The notes beneath the pieces are model-generated. The model was not told the DNA's origin. It saw only the letters and a program-made list of their open reading frames with translations, and made no database searches. Below are positions 47,551-60,427 of a stretch of 64,000 nucleotides of DNA, piece by piece. The stretch is from contig JACAXG010000012.1 in assembly GCA_018881555.1 (NCBI GenBank), positions 9,805,480-9,869,479 of the forward strand, read 5' to 3'. Each line of letters starts with the position of its first letter. The stretch's first letter is position 1. Both the position numbers and the translations under genes were made by a program. Origin of the DNA: Amblyornis subalaris (lineage: Eukaryota > Chordata > Aves > Passeriformes > Ptilonorhynchidae).

Positions 47551-49120
47551 AAATATCAGACTTTTATTGCACTATAGAGAAGGGCATTAAAAAGCATCTG
47601 GGAACTTGAGGTTTGGAAAGACGGGCTTTGAAAGACTTGGTGGGTTAAATATTAATGTAGAAAATATGGCATCTGTAAATGCCTGGAAATGTGCTAATAG
47701 GGCTTGATTCAGTGAAGGATTAAACATTCCTTTGGGGTGCTGAGTGCCTCCAGGAACTCCTGCTGACAAAGGGAGCTGAGGGATCTCAATACCTCCTGAA
47801 AGTCTGTGGTGCCTGAGACAGCTGCGCTTATAAGGAGCATACCAAGGGCTTTTGGTGTCAGCTGGAGCAGCCAAGGAGGGCATGGCAAAGTGAGAGTCAC
47901 CCATGCAGTGAAGGTGCCCCAGCACAGCATTTTCCCAGGCCAGCCTGGGCCCCAGGGAGCCAGGAGCAAGCAGGAGAGCCACCCCACACAGCACTGGCTG
48001 GCATGGAGCCGTGGGGCATGGGAAGCTGGAGGTGAGGGAGGAAACAAAGGCGGTGCATCCCTCAGTACCTGTAGTCCAGCGCCCTCCAGGCTGGAGGCAA
48101 TTCCATCCCTGTTATCTGTGGTAAGGTGCAGAAACACTGGCCAGAAATGCTGCTGTGCCCCAGTGTGGTGGGAATGGGAGATGTCTTCTTCTGGGGCCAG
48201 CAGGGCTGAAGAAAGAGATCCTCACATTTTCCCCATTTCTTCTAACTCTGGGTAGCAGCTGCGGTTATGCTTCCATAAAGTCTTCTCTTTTCACCTTAAT
48301 TTTAGTTTTATTTTTCAGTCTGTTGTTTGTTTAGATGCAATGGTCTCGGGAGAACTGAAGTCCTCAGTCACCAGCCTTTTATTGTTTGTGCTGAGGAAAC
48401 CAGCCCTTGTTAGCAGTGTAAACCTCCAGTGTCGTGTGCTTTTCGTGCTGTTTTTCAACACGGAGAACCAGCCTGTGTGACTTACTGTCCTTTTGAAGAT
48501 GCTGTTGAGTGTAAGGGAGACTGGTGAGCTGGGACAAGCCACCCTTCTACTGCAGACACCACCTCCAACCTGCAGTGGGCTGCCACAGCTTTTCACCTTG
48601 CTCCAGCAGCAGCAGTTTGCCAAGCCAGCGGTGAGGACTGCACTCTGCTCTTGAAACACCTTGATTTTATTTGCATTATGATTTGTAATACCCTTCTCTC
48701 ACTCCCTCTCTCCACACACCCACATGGTCTTTAGCTTGCTGGAGCAGTTACTGTGCCATGTGCTCCCCATTTTCTCTGTGCAGCGGCAGAGCTCTGATGG
48801 TGCAAGGGGTCCTCAGGCTGCACTGGTCACCAAGGAGCCAGGAAAGCAGTGCTGTCCTTCTCTCAGCAATCCAGGGGTTCCAGCACTGTCGGTGCAAGGT
48901 GCTGGGAGAGCCTTGGTGGTGCCATGGGCCTTTGTTAGCACTTGTCATGGAGCAGGTCTGCGCATTGCCTTTCCTGAGACAGAACAAATACATCTCAGCT
49001 TTCTGGCATTGACTTTTGACAAAGGATTCAAGAAGCTGCAGCTGTGCTGGCTTTCTTGTACCCTCCCCCACTTTATTACAATGCATGTTGTTCTGAAATA
49101 CTCAATTCAGCTATAAACAA
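47551..49120. other. GC-richer block with mirrored open frames, no gene seen
   Basis: Frames of 135, 142 and 149 codons overlap on both strands between 47587 and 48255, and further pairs follow to 49116. Their translations are rich in A, P, S, G and W without any domain. Overlap of several frames in both directions indicates stop-codon scarcity, not coding. Confidence 0.6.
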
Positions 49121-52100
49121 TCTACTCTATCAACAACATGCTTTTGCACTTTTTGAAATGGTGCTTTGAGGCAGATAAATGAAAGTAAGTATGGCAGCTT
49201 GCCAGTAAAAATCCTGCAAACTGTATCATCACAGGGGCACTGACTAAGACAGCACATTATTTTATTTACTGTGGAAACTGAAAATCCATTTCTGCCCATA
49301 CAATAGCTGTTTATTTCATCTTTGCTTCATGTTTGTTCTAATCTTTCTTGACACTTCTGGATAGTAATGGTTCACAAGCTGTTCAGATCAGTGCTTGCAG
49401 GGCTCCATCAGCCAGCACTTCTTTCTGGTTTTAGACATCCAGCACCCTCCTTGCTGGTGTTTGCACACGGCCAACAGCAAGGAAACCTGCTCAAGGCCTG
49501 GATACAGGCAAAGTACTGGGGAGGTCCTGGGCTAAACTAGCATATTCACTTCTACCAGTCAAGGTGTACACAGAAGCTTGTATTGTGACTGCATTACAGT
49601 GGGCTGACCTGGACAAAGGAGTTCCTCAGGATCTGAATTTTCCTTTCTAAACATTCGTTCTGTCGGATGTTTACATTGCCAGCTGTCTGTGCATCCCGTA
49701 CTCGAAAAACTGATTCTGAGATGCAGAAGGATGAAATGACAGGGTAGCCAGTGTATTCCTGCTAAGACCTGCTGGATTCAGATTAGCCTTGGTGATTTCT
49801 TAATCTGTGCAATGTGTCCTCTGACAGCATGATGGCCCATTCCCCAGCTCCCGCTCGGATAGAGCAGCTCCTCCGGCACCACTCATCACAATGGCTTGGA
49901 GACAGGAGAAAACCACGCTGGGGAAGAATGTTGAAACCATTTCAAAAACCTCTGGAGAGAAAACGAGTAATATTTTGTTTTCCTGAATGGTTTCACTGAA
50001 ATTTAGGGAAAATAATTGCAATTGAAAGATCTCAGCTTTTGTTGTTATGTTTTTTCTTTTCTATTTGTTTTCACACGCTTCTTTTTGAATGTACTTCCTC
50101 CTTTTCATCTCCAGCCTCTCCTTTGTTGCCCCTTATCCCATACCCCACCACAGAAAGGTGAAGAGACAGTGGAAGGGAAAGAACAAATATAATAAAGAAA
50201 ATCTAAAAAACATTTCAGATTTCCTTTTCAGATCCAGAGAAAACAGTTTTTTATTAACTTTCGGATCTTAATGGTGGTATTCTATGACCAAAAATCAGCT
50301 GAAAAATATTCTAAAGAACTATGATTTAACTTATATTTGGTTACCTAGGCTACTTCTGGGGGAATTCCATTTTATCGTTTTACATAGCCGAAGTGCCTAC
50401 CACACTCATTGTGCTCTGGGGATTTGTCCCCTCTGCATATCCATTATAGCCCATCATGCTGAATGATCATGAAACTCATGAAGGACCTTTTGATATTGTG
50501 TTTTTGGCCATCTTTTATAAACGTATCTGGAGTACAGTCTCTTCCTATGTTTTCTTCTTGTCTTTGAGGGTGTTTGTTAAGGTGTAATGGAGTTTCATGC
50601 ATGAATATGTTCTTTTCCCTGATTCTGTATATTCTACAGTCGTGGTTACTTAAGACGAAGCATTTGGATGGAAAGAGAAGTGAAATAGCAGCCAAAGCAT
50701 CTCTGTATCCTGAACAGAACTTTGTGATGCCTAGAAATGCTACTGAATAAACAAAACACTTTTAAAACTACTGTTTGTGGCCCAGAGACAGAATCTCTGT
50801 GACGCCTATGGCTGAGCTGAGAATCACAAACAGAGAGGCTGGTAATAGTCCTGTTGTGCCCCTGGGGCAGTGCTAATGAGCGTTTGGCAGTGGGAAGGCA
50901 AAAAAGCTGTGTGTGGCATGAGATGAGGTTGCTGGGCTGGTGGTGGGACACTCTCTAGCGGAAGAGGGATGGCTGAAGATGANTTAGTAAGAATTCCACT
51001 GGAGAGAAGTGTCCCATTAAATCTCTGGATTTGGCCCTGCTTTTACATGTTTCTTTTAAGTTCCAAGCAAAAATGGCTAACACAATTTTCTATTTGAGAA
51101 TAACCTGCAAGCTGAACATGCAGGATTGATGAGCATTTTCAAAGGGTTCCAGGCAGATAGGTAGGTGGTGTTCTTCATTCTGCCAAATTCAGAATATACC
51201 CAAGTGCCTGCATTTCTGTCTGGTTTATCTGACCTTGAATCTATTCCAAATAAACTAGAACTGACAATTACACACATGCACTGTAGACTTGAGATCCACA
51301 GGTGTACTTGCAAATCAGCCTAGGGGACTGAAATACATGTCTTTGATTAATTTTAGTGGTAAAATGTCCAAATCCCTTACTCAGCCTTGCAGTGCTCCCC
51401 ATAAGTATCAGCCATACTCCATATTGGTGGCCCTTCATATTTTTATGTCACAAAAAATTTATCAATCTCTGTCTTCAGCCCATCACGTGTTAGATCTAAA
51501 AGAAATGGCCATGCATAAATATTTTCCTGGAGCATCCCTGATGGTAAAATGCGTTTGCAATAATTTGGGTATACTCATTTGTGAAAAACTGTGAACCACT
51601 GAAACACCCCCAAAATAAACTCTGTAGGGAAGTCTGCCTATCCTGGGTGCTTGTTGTGAGTGGCAGCAAAGTAATGCAAAATATTTCAACAAATGGAGGA
51701 GTTCACTTTTGATATTAGTTGACTTGAGAAACTCAGCAGAAAGGGGAGAAAGTAGGTTCTCCTACATGGTGCAACACTTTGTATTTCCCCTCTCACAATG
51801 GTAGTGGGGAGACGAAGTGAGGCCAAACTGCTGTCCTAGGAAGGCACTGCTGGCAGTTGCCTTTGTGCAGGGTGGGTGAGATGGCCCACAGCAGAGGCAG
51901 GAAAAGTTAAATTCCTGCAGTGCCATCTTCCCCTGGTGCAGGAGACAGGGGTAGCAGCAGATCTATACCAGACTAGGCAGAGTGGGGGCTTCACAGTTTT
52001 AACTGGATGCTTAGTTCTAAATCAGTCCTTCCTTTGCAGATAAAGACAGTCTTAACCCTTGGAACCCTGTACTGCTTAAACCCTGGGGTAGACAGGATTG

Positions 52101-52290
52101 CAATTGTAAGACTTGCCCTAATAGCTCAGGGCCTAGTCCTTACATGAATTTATTTCTCAAATGGCTGGTAATGTTTGACTGCTGCAGAGCTGGGGTAAAA
52201 CTATTAAGCGCACGCGACTGTTGTGACAGCAAATAGAAAAGAATGACATGAAAGTGTCTAGGTGAGTACAGCTTATTTCTCCACTGCTTT
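49121..52290. other. Mixed AT-leaning sequence, no gene seen
   Basis: Only short frames (about 100 codons or less) and no repeats beyond chance. A TAG|GTGAGT donor-like site lies at 52259-52267, just left of the CR1 fragment. The 74 bases between it and the acceptor-like CTGCAG at 52187 show no supporting coding signal. One N lies at 50983. Confidence 0.6.
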
Positions 52291-52376
52291 GGTCTAGTTG
52301 GCATGGTGGTGTCTGGTCAAAGATAGGACTCAATGACCTTGGAGGTCTTTTCTAACCTTAATGATCGTATGATTCC
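52291..52376 (+). mobile_element. CR1 LINE, 5'-truncated 3' terminal fragment
   Basis: The block GGAGGTCTTTTCTAACCTTA at 52341-52360, followed by ATGATCGTATGATTCC at 52361-52376, matches the 3' untranslated end of avian CR1 (chicken repeat 1) non-LTR retrotransposons, which end in short ATTCTATG-like repeats instead of poly-A. The upstream GGTCTAGTTGGCATGGTGGT (52291-52310) is also typical of this 3' UTR. The element is severely 5'-truncated and no reverse transcriptase remains. Its left edge is uncertain and may lie up to about 60 bases further left. Substitutions such as CGTATG in the tail suggest a moderately old copy. It is an inactive fossil and the most diagnostic feature in the window for a bird genome. 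Confidence 0.9.
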
Positions 52377-54508
52377 ACGCCAGGCAAATAGCAGCTTGGA
52401 AGAAGTCATCATGTTTGCAGCAGTTCCTGTCTAGACGAGGTTTATGTTGCTCTGGCATGGGAACGATTTTTTGCCACCTGTGATGCACAAGTGCGTTCAG
52501 AGGTGGGGGAAGCAGACAGCAGGGGCTAGGAAAAAAGTATTAAGGGAATCCCACCAAAAATGCCCCAGGCCAGGAATGCCTTTGCCTGTTTTCTTATGGA
52601 AAAGCAAATGTTTTAGAAGATGTTTCTTCTGGCCTTGTATATCAAACATGACCACATTTTATCCTCTCAAGTACTGGCAGGATTTCCAGCTCTTTACAGA
52701 GGCTTAGAGAACTTCCACAGCAATGTGATCCTTAAAGGGACACAAAAATAGCAAAAAAGCTGTGGACATTATATGATGTCAGTGTGAGCAGCAAATCAAT
52801 GTCACCTCTGCCCTTGCAGAGTATTCTGTGTCCCTTTGAATCAGAGCTGGTGAACGGCTACTGCCCTCTTTCTGTATCCAAATACGCAGCAAACCGCTGT
52901 TAGAGATTCCCATAATTAAATGTCTGATTCTTTTGTTTGCTTTCCATTTTTCTATTGCTTGTTTCTTGTCTGGAATATCCAATGCCTTACTAAGCAGAAT
53001 TAACTCTACCAAACTACATGTCCTCTGTCTCTCAGTTCTTGTACACTGTGGCAAAATGCTATGCTGCATAGCATTTTGTAGTGTGGCCATCCCGATGCAG
53101 GTGGAGGGACCTTCTCACAGTTCCCTTCAACCCTTTGCCCCTCAGGAGGGATTCAAACCCTCCATGGTACCTGTTCTGCCCTGAAACCTGTTGGTGCTGA
53201 TTTATGAGGGAAGGGAGGCCTCGGTGTGGGCAGGGGGGAGAGGCAGAGCAGTCCTATGTGCTGGGTGCTCCATGGAAACCTCTGCTCAGACAGCCCAGGA
53301 GAAGTCCAGAGGGCACTGCTGCCATGGCCTGAGCTCACAGCTCTCCCCTTCAGCACAGCAATCTACACGTACCCTGGGGGAAGTGCTCATGCTCCTGAGC
53401 AATCCCTGTCAGCCAGGAGGTGCCTGCTCACTCCACCTGCTTGTAAGGTAAGACCTCACCCCTGTAAAAGAAGAGGCTTTTGAACTTCCTGGTGTGTCCA
53501 AGGCTTGGGGCCAAAGCTGCAGGTTCACCACATAGGCAAGCTCTTAGGAGAGGTGTCACCCACAAATGGGGTGATGGAAGGGGTGTGCTCTGGGTGCCCT
53601 TGGACCCAAAAGAGGTCATCTGATGTCCCTTTGAGGGAATAATGGTTCTAGTTCATACAGATCAGGGACACAGGAAGATGTTTTGTTGGGAAAGCAAAGT
53701 AAATTTAACCCAGCTGGCCCCTATTCCTCCAAAGAGTGACTGCTCCCTCATTCTGCAGTGGGAGTTTGCTTCTAAACAAAAAAAAGAGTAGGATTTTCCA
53801 TGCAACAGATACCAAATGTAACTGCTGGGGGAGAAAGCAGGTGGAGAGATTAGACATGCCTGGTGCTGACAGATAGCATGTTTGTGCCTAATACGTCGGA
53901 GAAATTGTTCAGGAACAATTCAGCCATGTGAAATGCGACCCTTGTAATATTGCCAAGGTCAGAAAAACATAAGGAGATCCGCTGAGTAAGTGCTGGTCCT
54001 GCAAGGAAAAACCATCTAGAGGCAGTGTGGTTGTGTTGCTGAGGCAATTTTCAATCGGGGTCCCGTAGGGGCAGAGAGAGGAGCTCCTGCTGCTTTTCTC
54101 TGTTCTTTCTGCTCGTGAGGAAAAGTCCTGTATCAAGGTCCAAATCTGGTCAAGCCCACTTGGCTGTTGGCTCTTTAATCACTTCCAGTTGAATCTAAAA
54201 ACCCACCCTGATCCAGAGAGGTTCACGAAAACTGTGGAAGGGAGTTTAGTCTCCTATGAGTCCTCTTTCCAGGCTATTTTCTTTTCCTTTTGCTCTGTTC
54301 TGAAACTAATGAGGTTTAATAACCTGTTTCCTTCTTTCTCATCCGGGCCAGCTTGGGGAAGAGAGGGAACATGGCTCTTCCTACCTGTGAACATGTCCCT
54401 GCCTGGAAAGTCCCTCTGCAAACATGGAAGAGATGAGTGAGCATTTTGGGGCAATCCTGGGGTGCACCAGATGCAGAGGAGACAACAGATGCTTTTACAG
54501 AAAAATGT
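52377..54508. other. Mixed to GC-richer sequence, no gene seen
   Basis: 53090-53620 is GC-richer, with overlapping frames of 60-86 codons on both strands. The 12-bp hairpin at 53052 lies just to its left. No recognisable domain or regulatory motif was found. Confidence 0.6.
53052..53078. repeat. Perfect 12-bp inverted repeat with 3-base loop
   Basis: CAAAATGCTATG (53052-53063), loop CTG, then CATAGCATTTTG (53067-53078). A perfect 12-bp stem with so small a loop is not expected often in 64 kb of random sequence. The stem is too short for a microRNA precursor. It may be a cruciform-prone site or a simple mutational product. Confidence 0.9.
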
Positions 54509-54528
54509 CAGACGGACAGACAGACAGG
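54509..54528. repeat. Short (GACA)n microsatellite
   Basis: About four to five GACA units in CAGACGGACAGACAGACAGG, with one G interruption. It is too short to be strongly unstable. Confidence 0.8.
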
Positions 54529-57500
54529 AATATTTCTCCTCTGGAGTCCTCTCTTTCAGTTCCCTAAAGGTCTAATGTAAAAGACCAGTCCTATACCTGC
54601 TTGGAGATTTAGGCTCAAGGGAAGTAATAGCCAGATGCTCTTCCCAGGCAACTAAGAAATGCTGTGGGTTACATCTCTGTCATGCCCTGGCCAAGTGAGC
54701 TGTGGGGTTTACGTCTGTAAGCAGGGAGGAATGGAAGAGGCAAATAGTTTTGGGCTGGTACAGGCAATTTTCACAGTGCCAGCTCGGCGCTCCATCACTC
54801 TCTTGGTAGCATCCAAGGAGATGTTTGCAGGGAAGGCAGCTCTGGAGAATGTCTGAGGCTATGTGAAGGAGGGGAAAAAAAAGATGAACTAGCAAAAAGT
54901 TAATTAAAACTCTTCTGATTATGAGGTGGAATTTAATACTTTAAAAAATGCAGTGTGACACAGTGCAGCACTGCAACTGAATTAATCATGAATGAGGATA
55001 GTAATTTTTAATTTTTGTGTGCATGAGAAAAACACTCAACAGATTTGACAATTAGAGCAGGGTAANAGCATTGCATGGCACAATGTGAAGTAGTTTTTCC
55101 CAGTGGTTTTTGAGAGGGAGCTAAACAGATGTGCTCAAATATTTACAAGTGCACAATATTCACATGCTTTTCGAATGCTGACCCTGCTGATTCGCAAAAG
55201 TCTGCTTCAATCTGGAGACCAGCTACTGTGGTGACACAGGCTATTTATCATAGGTAACACAGCAGCACTGCTGCCAGCTCCCTGTGTACTTGTGTATGCA
55301 GTTATCTCCTACTCTTCTGACACTGATACACCACCTCAGCAACTCACCTGGATCACCAATTTGTCCCAACACAGTCCTGGCAGCAAGCTGGGCCCTGTCT
55401 GTGGGATAGGAGTGATTCCTGTGCCACACCACACCAAAGAGAAACAGGTTTGATTTCAGTCACAGCAATAAAAATCAGAGCAGTTCAGTTGAAGTGTCAC
55501 AAGGGCAAAGCACTCCTGTAAGGGTCTAATATTACATGTTTACTCTGTGTAATTCAACAGGGTTAGCCATCAATTACCTGCATCAAAGTGACCACCCAGA
55601 GGCCCAGTGTATTTGGCCTCTTCTGTCACTTAGCTGTCCCCTGTCACAATTCAATTAAGAGCTGAGAATGCCAGCTAACGTTGTCCATATCACCAGCAGT
55701 GCAAGCTGTTTCACTGCCTTGTTTTCCTCAAAAGGAGCCCAAAGAAAAGTCAGGTTTGTTCAGCACAAGCTGTAGTTGGGGAAGATTCAGGTAAGCCAGA
55801 TGGCAATGTCAGTGATGAATGGCACAGGTACTGTAGGACTATGCCTGGATATCCTAACTGGGAAAGCTGAGCTGCACTGTACCTTACTGAAATATTGACT
55901 ATTGCAGCAGTTGCTTTACACTGTTCAATTGGCTGTGTAATTACTTTCACAAATTAAACAAAAACAATGGTGAAAATATGTAAAATGTCACCTGGACTGA
56001 ATTGTGGTTCAGATCCCCAGTGAAAATTAGTTTGGCAGCCTCCCCTCACTTCTAATCTGCTTGATTTCAGCCTGAACGCCTCTCTGCGCTCAAGCCCAGG
56101 TTGGTGTTGCGGGTCAGGCTTTAGATGTGAGAGAAGCCCTGCTTATCTGGCTCGAGCCAGGATAATTACTGCCCCAGTTTTTTCAAGCCATCCCACTCAT
56201 TCCATGCCTTGTATACTTTCTGGTTTGTTGTACCTGCTCTCCTGGGTTTCTTTACTTTGAGGGGCAAATATGCAGTGATGCGGTTCTCTCTTGAGCTCAC
56301 GTTTCCTTTAGCATTTAGGCTTGTAAGTGTGATAACCATTCACTTAGCGAATATAGACAAGAGAATGAGGAGGGGACAGATCATCCGCTTGCAGGTTTAC
56401 AAGTCAACAGGTCCCATCCGTGCTGACGTCTCTTAAATAAGCTCAGTGCCACAGCAGGAAGTCAGACAAGCTGAACAGCATGCCCAGTTCTTTCCTCTCC
56501 CTTTGTGGTCCCCCATGCTCCTCAGACAGTTAGGGGGCATTTGCCAGCTGGAGTTCTCCTCATTCCAAGGGGTCTCAGACAACTTCGCCCCACCCACCTT
56601 TCGAGTTTCTTTTCACTGCGCTTTTGGCGGGGCTGAACTTTGCTCTAATTTCTTTCTCTCCTTTTCCAGTCTGAATGGGTTACTGATGCAGCAGCCTATG
56701 TTTAGGAGCAGTGTGCAGCTGCTGCACCTGAAGAAATGCATCTAGAGACACTGCCATGGACCTGCAGACAGTAACTGCAACTGCTGTGATGCATCTCGTG
56801 GGTTTTCAGGAACAGAGGTTAATTCACCCACTCTTGAGTGGGGAGACTGGTAAACTCTGCACTCTTGCTTCCCTGTGGAAATCATGATTGTTCTTATATT
56901 GTTTTCACCAGTAGGTGTGAAGACCTCTACCCAGTCTACCCAGTGTTAGCTACTGTCTGGTCCTGGAGCCACTGAGTGGCTCGGTTTTCTCTTCTTCTAG
57001 CAATTTAGATTGGAGAGCTTTTATAAAGTACCAAATGAAAGATGGCTCTGTTTCAGCCACACTCTTGAAAGCCAATATGCTTTAAATTACTGTGTATCCT
57101 AAAAAGAATGGGCAGCTGTGAGTTAGCTGTCTTGGTTTTGCTTGACAGTGCCTCGCGTAGAAAAGGATATCTCTGCATTCAGCCTGAAGAGCAGACTAAC
57201 TATAGTTAGCTATAGGCAGCTATAGTACAATATTCACTCTTGGTGAAACTTGAGAAGTTTCAGTGCCAGTGAGAGTTGCGATTGCCACAGCTGGAATCAC
57301 CATCAGGCAGTCACAGAGATAGGGTGTGTTCTGTCAGGCAGGCTGGAGGAACCCGTGTTTCTCACCAGATAGATGTAGTACTGCTTTTCAATACTTTTTA
57401 GTAGTTTAAAAAATTATGATAAGCTCTGCAAGGCCATTTAAAATGGATAATCTTCAAGTGGTATTAAGGATTAAAATGGGTCTGCCTTGTATGCCTTAAT

Positions 57501-59880
57501 GGGCCCCTCACAGACTGTTCAACATTATCAAAAGGTGATTTTAAGAGTTTGTAATAAATATGCTCCTTTGGGGAAGATTAGGAAACAGGGTGGGATTTGC
57601 GATCCTTCTGCTACCTCCAAATTGCTGTGCTTTAACTGAATTAATTACAGTGGGTCTGCCTTGAACTCCAGAGTGCCAGTTCACTTCTGATCTATTGCTC
57701 AGTAACGAGGTTTGTCCTTAGGGGGAAATGTTTGCTCCAAGAGCCAGAGCTNTTTTGTATTTGATTATCAGCCTAGGAGAAATTAGTCAAATAAGGCTCC
57801 AGCTTTGTGAACACTTACGTGCATGTTTAACCTTCCGCTCCTGAGGAGTCCTTTAGATTTCAAAGTGCAATAAAATAAAGTGTGCCTGCAGAAATCTTAT
57901 GGAGACCAGGGACTATGAGAGTTATTTATTCACAAACCAGAAGTGAATGACTTCATTCAGAAAGTTTTCCTTGTGTAAGCTGTGCTTCTCCTCTTCTAGT
58001 GTCCAACCTTGTCTTTTTTGCAAACCCAGCCTTTGTCCACACCACTGTCAAGGGCTGGCAGAAATTGCTGGGAGATTTGAGTGTATGAGTGAAACTGGAT
58101 AGAATGACAGAAATTACCCTCCCTAAGTGTTAATTTGTTATTTCACACTTTTCTGTATTGACAAAGTTCATATCCTTGAGCAACCGAGTTGCCAGAGTGG
58201 TACAAAACCCACAATAATAATCCTTCTCTGACAGCCTTCTGGGGTTTCTCTTTATATATCAATTTCATTGTACATCAGTGAAAGGATTTAAAGTACAATT
58301 ATGAAACTTGCCCATTTCATAAAATGTTGAAGGTTGAATGATTTCTTCTGGAGCCCACTAGAAAACTTCTTATAACACCTACTGTCAGTGTCTTGCCAGC
58401 AATGTGCTTCCTGCTATTTTTGTCTGCCTAACATGAACACACTGGAATTTATTAATTGGTTGAAAATTAACAGTTTAGGAGGACAAAGTGGTTTCTTCTG
58501 GTTTTACTAAACCTATTTGAAGTTTACTGTTTCTGAAGCAGGCTTTTACCCTCTTGGCTCCCCAGCCCCCTAAGCTTTGTGCTTTGGAGTCAGCATTCCC
58601 AGAGCTTTCATACTGACTGACTTTCCATTGTTCTTCTTACTGAGATACCAAGAACCCATTAAACTAGGATGGTCCATGTTTTCATGGACCTTGAGTGTGA
58701 TTTGGAGGCCTCAGTTCAGGCAGAGAGCCTTCAAAAGTCACAATAATCGTATATCACCAAGTGATTTTGCATAAATACAAGCTTCCCACAGTGACGTGTG
58801 TGTGAACCCAGAAAACTCCACATTTAGTTCCAGCCATTTTTCTTGACTGACAGGTTATTTTAAGTTATTGTCACCCAAACAGATCTTGTGCACAGGATGC
58901 TAATTTTCTTAATTTGCTTAACCATATGATGGCAAAATATCAACATGTAATATAAGAGCAAAAAACCATTAATATAGTCATTTGTATTAACCCCACAATA
59001 GGATGATATGAGAAATTGTCGTCTGTATATCTAACTCACACTGAATTTGACCAAAATACATCGTAAATAGAGCTTAGGGGCTTGAAGTTGTATTGAATTG
59101 GTCTGGTGATGATTAATTTCAAGGAATAACTGAGGGAGGAGCAAAGAAGGGGTTCATGGGGCTGCAAACCTGCTAATCCCATGCTGTGATCGGTTGGTGT
59201 TGCCAGTTCACATGACAAGAGGCACACATAGGCTGGGCAACACTCCTGTCCCAGGTGGGGTTGCATTTGCTCTTTTTATTGTGACTGCCTCCAAGGAGGT
59301 AGTTCCAGTTTAACTGATCCTAACTATGCACACTTCCTAAGTTTCAGATTGTAGTTTTTGAGTTGGTGATTAGTGCTTAAACTCTGACTCTGGGGTTAAA
59401 GCGTGACTCAGGAAATTGAAGTGGGCAAATGCTCCTATTACCTTCTGTATTTCACACCCTTAATCCTACTTTTAGGCATCCTGGTGAATCAGCCCTATTA
59501 AGGAAAATGTTAAAGCANCCTTTTCACTTGGAGCACATGAATCCTACACCAACGTTTGAAGGCGGGGACTTTTTAGATCAGAGAATTTGCTGGAAAACTC
59601 CAATAGGGTATGTACTGCTTTTACTTTTACCCTACAGGACAGTGGCATTCACATATTTTTGCCTGCAGGACCATTCTGGGTGACTGAAAGCATGTGTGGA
59701 ATCTGGAACATTTATGGTGCAAACATCATTTCAGCATTCTCCTACGCAAGAGATGATGAAACTTCCTAAGATGAGAGCCTATGTAAATATGTGTTATCCA
59801 TCAGCTAGGCAAACAGATGAGGGATTGCTGTTTTTAGAAGCTCCAGATGATGGCCACGATCCTTTAATGTGATAATTGTG
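54529..59880. other. Mixed sequence, no gene seen
   Basis: Frames are below 100 codons throughout. 56880-58560 contains almost no frame above 60 codons. 54958-55025 is AT-rich with AATTAATCATGAAT and TAATTTTTAATTTT. Ns lie at 55066, 57752 and 59518. No repeat family was recognised. Confidence 0.6.
57196..57209. repeat. 14-bp palindrome in a TATAG-rich patch
   Basis: CTAACTATAGTTAG is its own reverse complement and is followed by GCTATAG twice (GCTATAGGCAGCTATAG). Palindromes of 14 bases are expected a few times by chance in this window. Confidence 0.8.
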
Positions 59881-60407
59881 AGCAGAGACATATATCTACA
59901 GTCCAATTCTTGCTCTGCAGATCCACTGCAGGACTGAATCTAACTCTGCACCACCACCAGTACCAGCTGTGATTCAGGAGAAGTGAGCAAAGCCAAAAAA
60001 AACTGAACCTGTCATCCTAAAAGAGGAGGAGGCATCAGAAGAGCAAGAACCCTGCCATCCATGCTGAGACAATACTTGTTCAATTAAGTATCTCTGGCTG
60101 CATGGCAGTAGCCTGTATGTGCAAACCCCCTGGCTCACTGATAGCCTCTGCACATACTTGTCCTAAAACCCTCAGACTGAGAGCTGGCCCTTCCGCTGGG
60201 GAGAGTCGGTCCATTCTCTCCTGGCCACTGAGGGTCACTTCAACAATCCTCTCAGAGTTATTTTGTCTGCAGAAAACATGGAGAGCAGCATATGCCAATG
60301 CCAAACCTGATCACATGGTCACATGCTCTAATTCTGCATGGTAAATTTCCCCCACTCCAGGTAACAAAAATAGAGCTGCCACTCTAACTGGCTATTATTT
60401 TGCAGAA

Positions 60408-60427
60408 GTACTACATATATGTAGTAC
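60408..60427. repeat. 20-bp perfect palindrome
   Basis: GTACTACATATATGTAGTAC equals its own reverse complement. It sits at the edge of an AT-rich patch with TATACATATA, and low complexity raises the chance of such palindromes. Confidence 0.9.

Noticed and set aside
47587..48255. Overlapping frames of 135-149 codons on both strands
   Set aside because: Mirrored openness in GC-richer DNA is what stop-codon scarcity produces. The translations have no domain and no splice or start context.
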